Below, piece by piece: positions 7,169 to 13,085 of a DNA stretch of 13,085 nucleotides. The stretch covers positions 1 to 13,085 of the forward strand of contig JAEORN010000155.1 in NCBI GenBank assembly GCA_016840825.1, in the 5' to 3' direction. The notes below the pieces were generated by a model that was not told the DNA's origin, ran no database searches, and worked only from the letters and a program-made list of their open reading frames with translations. Each line of letters starts with the position of its first letter. Within the stretch, counting starts at the first letter, position 1. The stretch comes from Candidatus Thorarchaeota archaeon. GTDB lineage: Archaea; Asgardarchaeota; Thorarchaeia; Thorarchaeales; Thorarchaeaceae. A program made the position numbers and the translations under genes.

Positions 7169-7861
7169 TCACGACTCCTTTCCTAGGAGGATTGTACCCT
7201 CCTCGCTTTCTCTAACTTCAATCCCAATAGCTGTGGGAGTGTCTGAAACTTTGGCATCAGTTGTTTGAGCATAAACGAGCGAAGTATCTGTATGATAGAA
7301 TATACTTCTCTCCGGAATAAATGAAACAGGAGCCACCATCTTTGCGGATTGCTTCTTCTTGGTTCTACTCTTAAAGTCAATCCAAATCGGCTCTTCAGGG
7401 AAAACATCGATATCTCTTTCATTTAGCTCTTCAGCTTTCTCTGCTATACGGGATGGATCTGACACATTCATCATATCTACGAATTCGACTTGTTCTCGAA
7501 ACCGAGAAACAGCTTCGATGGGGATGTTCTCGATGAATGGAATAGCCCCAGTAGCTTCCTGAATGCGACGCGTATTTTCATCAATCCCATTATTGTATAA
7601 TGCCTTCATCGATGCACCAGTATGATGTCCAGGTACTTCAGGACCAGCAAGGATGAAGAAACGAATTCTGGGATTAGAAACAACATTGACAATCACTCTT
7701 TCAATACCAATATTCTCAGTCTTGCAGGTTCCAATTATCGCATATCTAGTCGTCACTGAAATCTTCTTGCCAAGTGTACAGATAGCGACAGATGATGAGA
7801 GGTCTCCAACCTCAAAATCCCCAGGAACAGGAGGCCAATCATTTTTCATATCATGCTGCAT
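7169..7861 (-). CDS. mtrA: Soluble corrinoid protein MtrA (tetrahydromethanopterin S-methyltransferase subunit A)
   Basis: 230 aa. MtrA carries the cobalamin that receives the methyl group from MtrH. The core (residues ~9-160) is typical: WPPVPGDFEVGD, GTCKTENIGIERVIVNVVSN (44-63), IRFFILAGPEVPGHHTG (66-82), MKALYNNGID, GAIPFIENIP (105-114), FREQVEFVDM (121-130) and FPEEPIWID. His79 in GHHTG sits where the cobalt-binding His of GHITG occurs in methanogen MtrA; the next residue is also His here. Methanogen MtrA ends in a transmembrane helix. This protein has instead about 70 mostly polar residues starting with a basic SRTKKKQSAK stretch and no hydrophobic run, so it should be cytoplasmic. ATG 7859-7861 has AGGAGG seven bases upstream, overlapping the stop of the preceding gene. 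It sits between two MtrH paralogues, which points to it as their common methyl carrier. Confidence 0.93.
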   Translation of the reverse strand: MQHDMKNDWPPVPGDFEVGDLSSSVAICTLGKKISVTTRYAIIGTCKTENIGIERVIVNVVSNPRIRFFILAGPEVPGHHTGASMKALYNNGIDENTRRIQEATGAIPFIENIPIEAVSRFREQVEFVDMMNVSDPSRIAEKAEELNERDIDVFPEEPIWIDFKSRTKKKQSAKMVAPVSFIPERSIFYHTDTSLVYAQTTDAKVSDTPTAIGIEVRESEEGTILLGKES

Positions 7862-7868
7862 CTTTGAG

Positions 7869-7874
7869 CCTCCT
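7869..7874 (-). promoter_or_regulatory. Strong Shine-Dalgarno site of mtrA overlapping the stop of the mtrH-like gene
   Basis: Minus-strand AGGAGG lies seven bases before the mtrA ATG and shares bases with the TAG stop (7873-7875) of the upstream gene, reading TAGGAGG. It fixes the mtrA start at 7861 rather than the in-frame ATG at 7849, and suggests coupled translation. Confidence 0.75.
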
Positions 7875-8790
7875 ATTCAAAAGTGGGTGGTTCGAAGAGG
7901 TCTTGACTAATTCCTAATGTTCTGTAGGATTCACCAAGTCCGGTAGATATTGCATTTGCAAGCAGTGAAGTAGAAGTGAAAACTTCCTTACTTCGCTTCA
8001 GAGAGCCAAACATTATGCAATCAGCAGCGAATAATTGTGCGGCCGCAGTCGAGGCAATTATAGATGCCAAATGGGAAGACTCATCATCGTAATTAGGTTG
8101 TCTAAGAAATTTCCAAGCGGAAGGAGCATTATGCGCACCAAGGCATGTCGGTAATCCCAATTCGGATTTTATGGCAATTATAGTACGATAATCAAGACCA
8201 TAGCCTGCACCTACCGGCATTGTTGCAGGATCAAGTAGTACTTTCTTGAAACCAATCTCATCAGTTATTCCTAGAACCTCTTGTATTACCTTCATTCTTT
8301 CAGGAAGTGATGTAGCTCGAGGAGACCAGCCTAGAGCCACAGTCATCTCGAGTGATGATGAGGACAATGTTTCCTTTTCGTCTTCTTTGAGTGAGATATT
8401 TACACCATTGTATATGGCACGATCCTGAAGTCCCAGCTCAGCACAGAGCTCTATTCCTCTTATACGTGCCTTCGAGTTTATAGATTCGAACATAAAGGGC
8501 CCGTCAAATATTTCTCCAATCCATGGGATGTGAAACTCCATTGCCTCAGGAGTGCGCCCATATACTTGGAGTACTAAAGGATGCCCTGTTCTTTCAGATG
8601 CTGCTTCCGCATTTTCAATCCATTTCCTAGCAAGCTCTTTGTCAAACTTACCAGATTTTGTATCAAGAACAATCTCTTGTCCAGTGAAGAACAATCCTCC
8701 TACTAGGACCGTAGGATTCTCTCCAGCTGCTCCTCCAAAGGTGATTCCCTTGAAATCAAATGATTGCTGTTTTGTCTTGAACACGAACAA
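7873..8790 (-). CDS. MtrH-family pterin:corrinoid methyltransferase, divergent paralogue
   Basis: 305 aa, homologous end to end with the MtrH downstream. Shared segments are ITFGGAAGENPTVLVGG (16-32), TGHPLVLQV (68-76), LGLQDRAIYNGVN (119-131), KKVLLDPATMPVGAG (182-196) and GAHNAPSAW (218-226). Pterin-face positions differ: LDSTSAEVR of MtrH is FESINSKAR here (101-109), YNSLN is YNGVN, and AFNPQDPS is GWSPRATS. This implies a different methyl donor or acceptor from MtrH. It lies between metF and mtrA, so methyl-tetrahydrofolate is a reasonable candidate donor (inference). The start is TTG at 8788-8790: it gives MFVFKTKQ, matching MFIFQKEQ of MtrH, and GAGG lies eight bases upstream inside the end of metF. 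GTG 8784 is the alternative. The gap to metF is 4 bp and to mtrA 11 bp. No membrane segments. Confidence 0.88.
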   Translation of the reverse strand: MFVFKTKQQSFDFKGITFGGAAGENPTVLVGGLFFTGQEIVLDTKSGKFDKELARKWIENAEAASERTGHPLVLQVYGRTPEAMEFHIPWIGEIFDGPFMFESINSKARIRGIELCAELGLQDRAIYNGVNISLKEDEKETLSSSSLEMTVALGWSPRATSLPERMKVIQEVLGITDEIGFKKVLLDPATMPVGAGYGLDYRTIIAIKSELGLPTCLGAHNAPSAWKFLRQPNYDDESSHLASIIASTAAAQLFAADCIMFGSLKRSKEVFTSTSLLANAISTGLGESYRTLGISQDLFEPPTFE

Positions 8791-8794
8791 ACTA

Positions 8795-9736
8795 TCAACC
8801 TCTATTTGGTCTTGGGTACAATTTAGAACCCCTTACGAGATCGGGTATGCTTTCTATCCAACCGACACCCATTAGATGAATTCCGCTGACTCCTCCAACT
8901 CTCTTAATATCTTCGATTATCTCGAGTGCGATGCTTAGCCCCTCTTTTTCATATGCTTCTAATTGGTCCTCCTCGCTCAAGCCATCCCCTGCTTCTTTCA
9001 AACGGGTAATCAATTCAGACGGTACACTTCTTCCTTGGACATTTCTATCCATGAATTCTGCAATTTCAGGATTTCGAAGTGGAATAATCCCTGCGAGCAC
9101 CTTAAGGTCTAATTCCTTGATATTTGTCATGAAATTCTCAAATAACGGCACGTCAAAGATGGCTTGTGTTTGAAAGAATTGCGCACCTGCGTTCACTTTC
9201 TGTTTTAGACGCTCAATTTGTGTGTCAGTAGCATCAAAAGGATTGAAGGTGGAACCTACGAAAAAGGATGGGGCGCCTTCTAGCTCATCACCCGATAGGT
9301 CGTATCCATATTCCAGCTTATTTGCTAGTGAAACGGTTTCGACAGAGTCTAAGTCATAGACAGGATGAGCTTCTGGATGAGTACCTAAAGAAGGATGGTC
9401 ACCTCTCATGAAGAGAACATTCCGAACACCTAATGCATAGGCACCATATAGATCACTTTGGAATAAGATTCTGTTACGATCTCTAGAAGTCATCTGCATA
9501 ATAGGTTCTGCATTCTCTTGAATTACATAATGAGCACAAACTAGGCTGCTCATCAAGGGAATTCCACGAACATTATCGGTGATATTTATGGCATCACAAT
9601 AGTCCCTAACTAAACGTATTCTCTCAATTAATGGAATAATATCAACACCTTTGGGAGGGCGAACTTCTGCTGTAACAACGAATTTTCCTTGATTGAGTAG
9701 GAGTTCTAGATGAGATCGTGCCAGTTCATCACACAT
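8795..9736 (-). CDS. metF: Methylenetetrahydrofolate reductase family protein (MetF)
   Basis: 313 aa, close to E. coli MetF (296). MetF reduces methylene-tetrahydrofolate to 5-methyl-tetrahydrofolate. Visible motifs are AEVRPPKG (23-30) with the catalytic-type Glu24, DAINITDN (48-55), QMTSRDRNRI (81-90), VLFMRGDHP (107-115) with Asp113 of the LRGD element, GSTFNPFDATD (161-171), AGAQFFQTQAIFD (183-195) with the folate-site TQ, AGIIPL (215-220) and SGIHLMG (284-290). It resembles the short archaeal/acetogen-type MetF without a C-terminal regulatory domain. H4MPT-using archaea normally use the unrelated F420-dependent Mer, so MetF suggests a folate-type C1 carrier, though an H4MPT substrate cannot be excluded. 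ATG 9734-9736 has AGGGTG four bases upstream. It follows hflX after 50 bp and precedes the mtrH-like gene by 4 bp, forming the head of the methyl-transfer block. Confidence 0.9.
   Translation of the reverse strand: MCDELARSHLELLLNQGKFVVTAEVRPPKGVDIIPLIERIRLVRDYCDAINITDNVRGIPLMSSLVCAHYVIQENAEPIMQMTSRDRNRILFQSDLYGAYALGVRNVLFMRGDHPSLGTHPEAHPVYDLDSVETVSLANKLEYGYDLSGDELEGAPSFFVGSTFNPFDATDTQIERLKQKVNAGAQFFQTQAIFDVPLFENFMTNIKELDLKVLAGIIPLRNPEIAEFMDRNVQGRSVPSELITRLKEAGDGLSEEDQLEAYEKEGLSIALEIIEDIKRVGGVSGIHLMGVGWIESIPDLVRGSKLYPRPNRG
8799..8802 (-). promoter_or_regulatory. Shine-Dalgarno site supporting the TTG start of the mtrH-like gene
   Basis: Minus-strand GAGG, eight bases before TTG 8790, embedded in the last codons of metF (AGA GGT TGA). 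Together with the N-terminal match to MtrH it supports the TTG start over GTG 8784. Confidence 0.5.
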
Positions 9737-9786
9737 CCGACACCCTAACGATTTGAATTACATATCATCTTTGCTGAAGATAAGAA

Positions 9787-11073
9787 CTAACGTTGCAAAC
9801 GTGTCACTTCAACATCAGAGCTCATTCTCATCAGCTTCTCTGCGTCATCCATACCCAGCTCAGCTTCTATTTCGATAAACCCTCGTTGATAATCCTCATT
9901 TTTAATGGAACCTACATCATGAAGCCAAGAGAGAATAGACATTCCTTCATCCCCATATGGGAGATGAATTTGGAAGAGAATCAGTGGAGGAAATTCAACT
10001 TCGATTGCATTGAGAAGAGAGTCTAATCCGCGCTTCTCTATCGCTGAAACTGCGACTGTCGAATTACCATATTCTTCGAATCGATCCATCCTAATTGATA
10101 TCTCATCCTCACTTATCAAATCGATTTTATTCATCGCTAATACAATTGGAATGCCATTTGCACCGATTTCAGAAAATGTTGATAGACAAGCACTAAGCTT
10201 CCTATCGATTTCTTCGATTGTATCAGCTGCATCAACTACGAGGACTATAACATCAGCTTGTGTAATTTCCATCAGCGTTGTATTGAATGCTCTTAGAAGA
10301 GCAGTTGGAAGATCACTGATAAAGCCTACAGAATCAGAGATTACCACTTGTCTTGCTTCTGTAGGTAATTTAGCAGTCTTTGTTGCCAAGGTAGTGAACA
10401 GCTGATCTGCAATCTCTACATCCGACCCTGTAAGAGCGTGATGTAGGGTACTCTTTCCTGCATTTGTATATCCTGCTAAGGTAACTTCAAGGAAACCTTC
10501 ACTGATCCTTCGTTTCTTCTTGAGACTCTGTGATTCGGAAATTTTCTGCAGCTTAGATTCAATTATCCCTATTCTATATCGAATCTCTGACATTCGTTTA
10601 GTGAGTAAGTCCTCTCCAGCTCCGACTTGATCAGTCGTTGGTCTATCACCAGTGTGCTCATTCTGCAATCGCATTCTTATTTGGTGCTTTTCAAAAGGAA
10701 GCTCATATCTCAGTCGTGCCTGTTCAATCTGTAGTTTAGCTTGAGGGGTTCGAGCGTGCTTGTCAAATATCTCTAGGATGACTTGAGTCCTATCACGTAC
10801 TTCTACGTTCCATCGTTCCATCAATCGAAAAATCTGACTTGATCTGAGACTTGGAGTAAAAAGAACAATATCAATTTCTGATACTTCAATAATATTGGCA
10901 ATCTCTTCCACTTTTCCACTGCTAATACCAAACCTTGCAGATGGTCTACCAACTATATCAAATGAGCTATGAACTGAATACTCTGCGGTAGTAGCTATTT
11001 GCTGAAACTCCGAAAGTAGATCGGGTTCATTATATGCTCGTCGCTGCACAAGTAAAGCATTGAGATTAGCCAT
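9787..11073 (-). CDS. hflX: HflX-family ribosome-associated GTPase
   Basis: 428 aa from the chosen ATG. HflX binds ribosomes and in bacteria splits stalled ones using GTP. The N-terminal domain starts NALLVQRR and leads to IEQARLRYELPF (116-127), then a coiled-coil region with GAGED (151-155) where bacterial proteins have GPGE. The G domain has G1 GYTNAGKST (201-209), G2 LFTTLATKT (225-233), G3 SDSVGFISDLP (246-256), G4 NKID (315-318) and G5 VSAIEKRG (342-349). A C-terminal HflX domain follows (LPYGDEGMSILSWLH). The frame stays open upstream to 11259, but ATG 11073 is chosen. It matches the family N terminus, a TTTAAG box lies 24 bases before it, and the extension would overlap the divergent tgtA start. 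The mRNA is probably leaderless. It may be co-transcribed with metF 50 bp downstream, but the functional link is unclear. Confidence 0.92.
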   Translation of the reverse strand: MANLNALLVQRRAYNEPDLLSEFQQIATTAEYSVHSSFDIVGRPSARFGISSGKVEEIANIIEVSEIDIVLFTPSLRSSQIFRLMERWNVEVRDRTQVILEIFDKHARTPQAKLQIEQARLRYELPFEKHQIRMRLQNEHTGDRPTTDQVGAGEDLLTKRMSEIRYRIGIIESKLQKISESQSLKKKRRISEGFLEVTLAGYTNAGKSTLHHALTGSDVEIADQLFTTLATKTAKLPTEARQVVISDSVGFISDLPTALLRAFNTTLMEITQADVIVLVVDAADTIEEIDRKLSACLSTFSEIGANGIPIVLAMNKIDLISEDEISIRMDRFEEYGNSTVAVSAIEKRGLDSLLNAIEVEFPPLILFQIHLPYGDEGMSILSWLHDVGSIKNEDYQRGFIEIEAELGMDDAEKLMRMSSDVEVTRLQR

Positions 11074-11097
11074 TACTTTGCCGCAGTAGCGGAGGGT

Positions 11098-11103
11098 CTT
11101 AAA
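11098..11103 (-). promoter_or_regulatory. TATA-like box of hflX
   Basis: Minus-strand TTTAAG with 24 bases between it and the hflX ATG (11073), the spacing of a leaderless archaeal promoter. No Shine-Dalgarno site precedes the ATG, which agrees with leaderless translation. Confidence 0.5.
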
Positions 11104-11104
11104 G

Positions 11105-11112
11105 TATATGAT
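11105..11112 (+). promoter_or_regulatory. TATA-like box of tgtA
   Basis: Plus-strand TATATGAT lies next to the hflX box in the 94-bp divergent region. A start site about 25 bases on would fall near 11131-11137 and give a leader of roughly 30-37 nt before the tgtA ATG. No strong Shine-Dalgarno site is seen before that ATG. Confidence 0.4.
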
Positions 11113-11129
11113 ATGAGTCAAAACAAAAG

Positions 11130-11146
11130 GTTCTTTGGTAGAGAAC
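11130..11146 (+). promoter_or_regulatory. Imperfect inverted repeat at the predicted tgtA transcription start
   Basis: GTTCTTT-GGT-AGAGAAC can pair over seven positions (one G-T pair) around a 3-base loop. It lies between the tgtA TATA-like box and its ATG. It could be an operator or a small leader hairpin; only the symmetry is seen. Confidence 0.3.
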
Positions 11147-11167
11147 TTAGGCATCATTTGAGCATCG

Positions 11168-13085
11168 ATGAGCAGGTTTGAGATAAAAGCAAAAGATGGA
11201 ATGGCTAGACTAGGTAAATTCACGACGATACATGGTACTGTAAGAACTCCTTTACTCATGCCTGTTGTTCATCCAGGAAAATCGGAAATTACCCCCTCTG
11301 AGCTAGTTAGTCAATTTGGTTTTCAGATGGTAATAACGAATTCATATATCATCAAATCGCAAGATAAATTCAGAGATGTCGCTCTAGAGAAGGGTGTTCA
11401 TGGACTGCTAGATTTTACGGGGCCAATCATGACTGATTCGGGTACATTCCAGATGTACTTCCATGATTTACCAAAGGAAGAGATAAACCCCCTAGAAATC
11501 GTTGAGTTTCAGGAACAGATTGGATCAGATGTTGGCACCATTTTGGATGCTTTCTCGGATCCGGATGTAGGAAAGAAAAGAGTAGAAGAGGATGTACAAC
11601 TTTCACTAGAAAGGGCAAGAATGTCTGTATCGAAGAAAGGAGAGATGCTATTAGCTGGTACAGTTCAAGGCGGAATCTATCCGGACCTAAGGGAGAAATC
11701 TGCAAAAGAAATGGCAAAACTCGATTTTGATGTATATCCAATTGGTGGCGTTGTTCCCATGATGGAGCAATACAGATATGCGGACATGGTAAGAGCGATT
11801 CTTGCTGCTCAGAAACACTTGCCGTTAGACCGACCAGTTCATCTCTTTGGATGTGGACATCCCATGATATTCGCTCAATCAGCTCTCTTGGGATGTGATT
11901 TCTTTGATTCAGCATCCTATGCGAAGTTCGCAGATTCTGGAAGGATGCTACTGCCAACTGGTACAGTCCATCTTGAACAACTGATGGAGCTACCATGCGA
12001 TTGTCCCATTTGTAGTTCTACAACTATCGAGGACCTCAAGAATGCGAAGAAGAAGGATCAAACTCTACAACTAATGAAACATAATCTGTATGTTACGGCA
12101 GCAGAGATTCGCAGAGTTCGTCAAGCAATCTCTGAAGGGAAGCTTATGGAATTAACAGCTATTAGGGCAAGAGGGCATCCAGAACTATACGAAGCATTCC
12201 AAGTTATGCTAGAAAACTCAGACCTGCTAATGAAGTCAGACCCTATCGGGAATACTAAATCAATACTCTATACTGGATCTGAAACCTCCAGATTACCAAT
12301 CTTCCAGAGACTACATCATCGTATTTGTAGATTATATCCCTACAAGGCACCAAAAACACTCATTCTAGTTCCTGATATGGCAAGCAGTCCATTTTCGGAA
12401 ACCCTAAGTCCATTGACCAATGCTCTGAGAGCACGAGACCCTTCAGATATTGTTGTGGGTTTTGTAACACCAATAGGAGTCATTCCTTGGGAATTGGAAC
12501 ACATTCATCCAGCTCAACAATGTGTATTTCCATCAAGACTCGACCCAACAACTATTTCAAACATCATTTCACGCGTGACAGATTTCATTCAATTGATTCA
12601 AGCAAGTGAGGTGCTTTGGGTATCCCGTGCAGTACCTCACAATGGCATATTGGATGACCTTCAGGAAGTTTTTGATATTGAGGTTATAGAAGGTATAGAG
12701 AGAGCAATTCATCGAATTGAGAACTATCCAGTGTCGTCCGAGGGATGGGAAAAAAGAAAACTGCATTCAATTTTTGCATATCAATGGGAAGTGGATTCAA
12801 AGCCAATTCTCAGTTCAGATGACATCCAATTTAGAATTTCTAGGAATACTGGTAAAATACGATATATTCAGAAAGGTGAAGATATCTTATTCACTCTTGT
12901 CCCAACAACAGGTCTCTTAACACCAACATACAAAGGAGGCTTAGCTTTGCAGGAGGAAGGGATTGATAGTCATTACACTGTAATGGTAGACGATGATGCA
13001 GCTGAGTTCGTGTCTAATGGAAAATCTGCGCTAGCGAAATTTGTGATAGATGCATCTCCAAATCTTCTTGCAGGAGAAGAGGTCC
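11168..13085 (+). CDS. tgtA: Archaeosine tRNA-guanine transglycosylase TgtA/ArcTGT (3' partial)
   Basis: At least 639 residues, open to the right edge. The enzyme replaces guanine-15 of archaeal tRNA with preQ0, the first tRNA step toward archaeosine. The catalytic domain (~1-310) has GMARLGKF, LLMPVVHPGK, FGFQMVITNSYII (50-62), PIMTDSGTFQM (86-96; Asp90), VQGGIYPDLRE, YPIGGVVPMMEQYRY (190-204), HLFGCGHPM and DSASYA (247-252; Asp247, nucleophile position). The zinc site is C277, C279, C282 and H305 (CDCPIC...H), spaced as in Pyrococcus ArcTGT. Later domains include GVIPWELEHIHPAQ (437-450) and FRISRNTGKIRYI. A PUA domain begins near MVDDDAAEFVSNGKSALAKF (606-625) and is cut by the window. Start ATG 11168 gives MSRFEIKAKDGMARLG, the expected N terminus; later in-frame ATGs at 11201 and 11258 would remove family-conserved residues. 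Transcribed divergently from hflX. Confidence 0.93.
   Translation, partial: MSRFEIKAKDGMARLGKFTTIHGTVRTPLLMPVVHPGKSEITPSELVSQFGFQMVITNSYIIKSQDKFRDVALEKGVHGLLDFTGPIMTDSGTFQMYFHDLPKEEINPLEIVEFQEQIGSDVGTILDAFSDPDVGKKRVEEDVQLSLERARMSVSKKGEMLLAGTVQGGIYPDLREKSAKEMAKLDFDVYPIGGVVPMMEQYRYADMVRAILAAQKHLPLDRPVHLFGCGHPMIFAQSALLGCDFFDSASYAKFADSGRMLLPTGTVHLEQLMELPCDCPICSSTTIEDLKNAKKKDQTLQLMKHNLYVTAAEIRRVRQAISEGKLMELTAIRARGHPELYEAFQVMLENSDLLMKSDPIGNTKSILYTGSETSRLPIFQRLHHRICRLYPYKAPKTLILVPDMASSPFSETLSPLTNALRARDPSDIVVGFVTPIGVIPWELEHIHPAQQCVFPSRLDPTTISNIISRVTDFIQLIQASEVLWVSRAVPHNGILDDLQEVFDIEVIEGIERAIHRIENYPVSSEGWEKRKLHSIFAYQWEVDSKPILSSDDIQFRISRNTGKIRYIQKGEDILFTLVPTTGLLTPTYKGGLALQEEGIDSHYTVMVDDDAAEFVSNGKSALAKFVIDASPNLLAGEEV

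Noticed and set aside
9737..9786. Possible terminator or promoter between hflX and metF
   Set aside because: No stable hairpin with a T-run and no convincing TATA box; only the AGGGTG ribosome site next to the metF ATG is clear.
11074..11259. 62-codon N-terminal extension of hflX
   Set aside because: It lacks resemblance to HflX, passes through the TATA-like boxes and overlaps the true tgtA start at 11168; ATG 11073 fits the family N terminus.
11427..11996. 189-codon open frame on the minus strand
   Set aside because: It is antisense to the catalytic domain of tgtA, whose motifs are unmistakable; the protein has no recognisable features.

Overview
The window is archaeal chromosomal DNA of moderate GC content. 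The evidence is an archaeosine-type tRNA-guanine transglycosylase, a B-family polymerase of the PolB2 type, tetrahydromethanopterin (H4MPT) methyltransferase subunits, a CofE-family ligase, TATA-like boxes and GGAGG/GGTG ribosome binding sites. The lineage cannot be fixed from sequence reading alone. Having both a folate-type reductase (MetF) and H4MPT-type methyltransferases would suit an Asgard (for example Thorarchaeia-like) or another non-methanogenic archaeon using Wood-Ljungdahl chemistry, but this is an inference.

Layout. At the left edge, on the + strand, is the 3' end of a small unrecognised gene. It overlaps the start of polB2 (236-2509), a DNA polymerase with degraded exonuclease and altered polymerase motifs. 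The stop of polB2 lies 4 bp from the stop of larC, the last gene of a long leftward series. Read in transcription order (right to left on the - strand) this series is hflX (GTPase), metF, an MtrH-like methyltransferase, mtrA (corrinoid protein), mtrH, a methanogenesis-marker-14 protein (ASKHA-type ATPase fold), a CofE-family glutamate ligase, and larC (nickel-pincer cofactor nickel insertion). The five genes from metF to marker 14 are packed with gaps of 0-11 bp and look like one operon. At the right, tgtA diverges from hflX across a 94-bp promoter region and runs off the window.

Function. The most striking content is the block metF - mtrH-like - mtrA - mtrH - marker 14. It holds a methylene-pterin reductase, one soluble corrinoid protein without a membrane anchor, two different pterin-barrel methyltransferases flanking it, and an ATPase-fold protein that could reductively reactivate the corrinoid. 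No other Mtr subunit (B-G) is present. This could be a soluble methyl-transfer system that moves methyl groups between two carriers, for example methyl-tetrahydrofolate and H4MPT, through MtrA. CofE may supply pterin or F420 glutamyl tails. LarC serves a separate nickel cofactor pathway.

No tRNA, rRNA, CRISPR array, insertion sequence or origin was recognised. Apart from the 94-bp hflX/tgtA region, all intergenic gaps are 91 bp or less.
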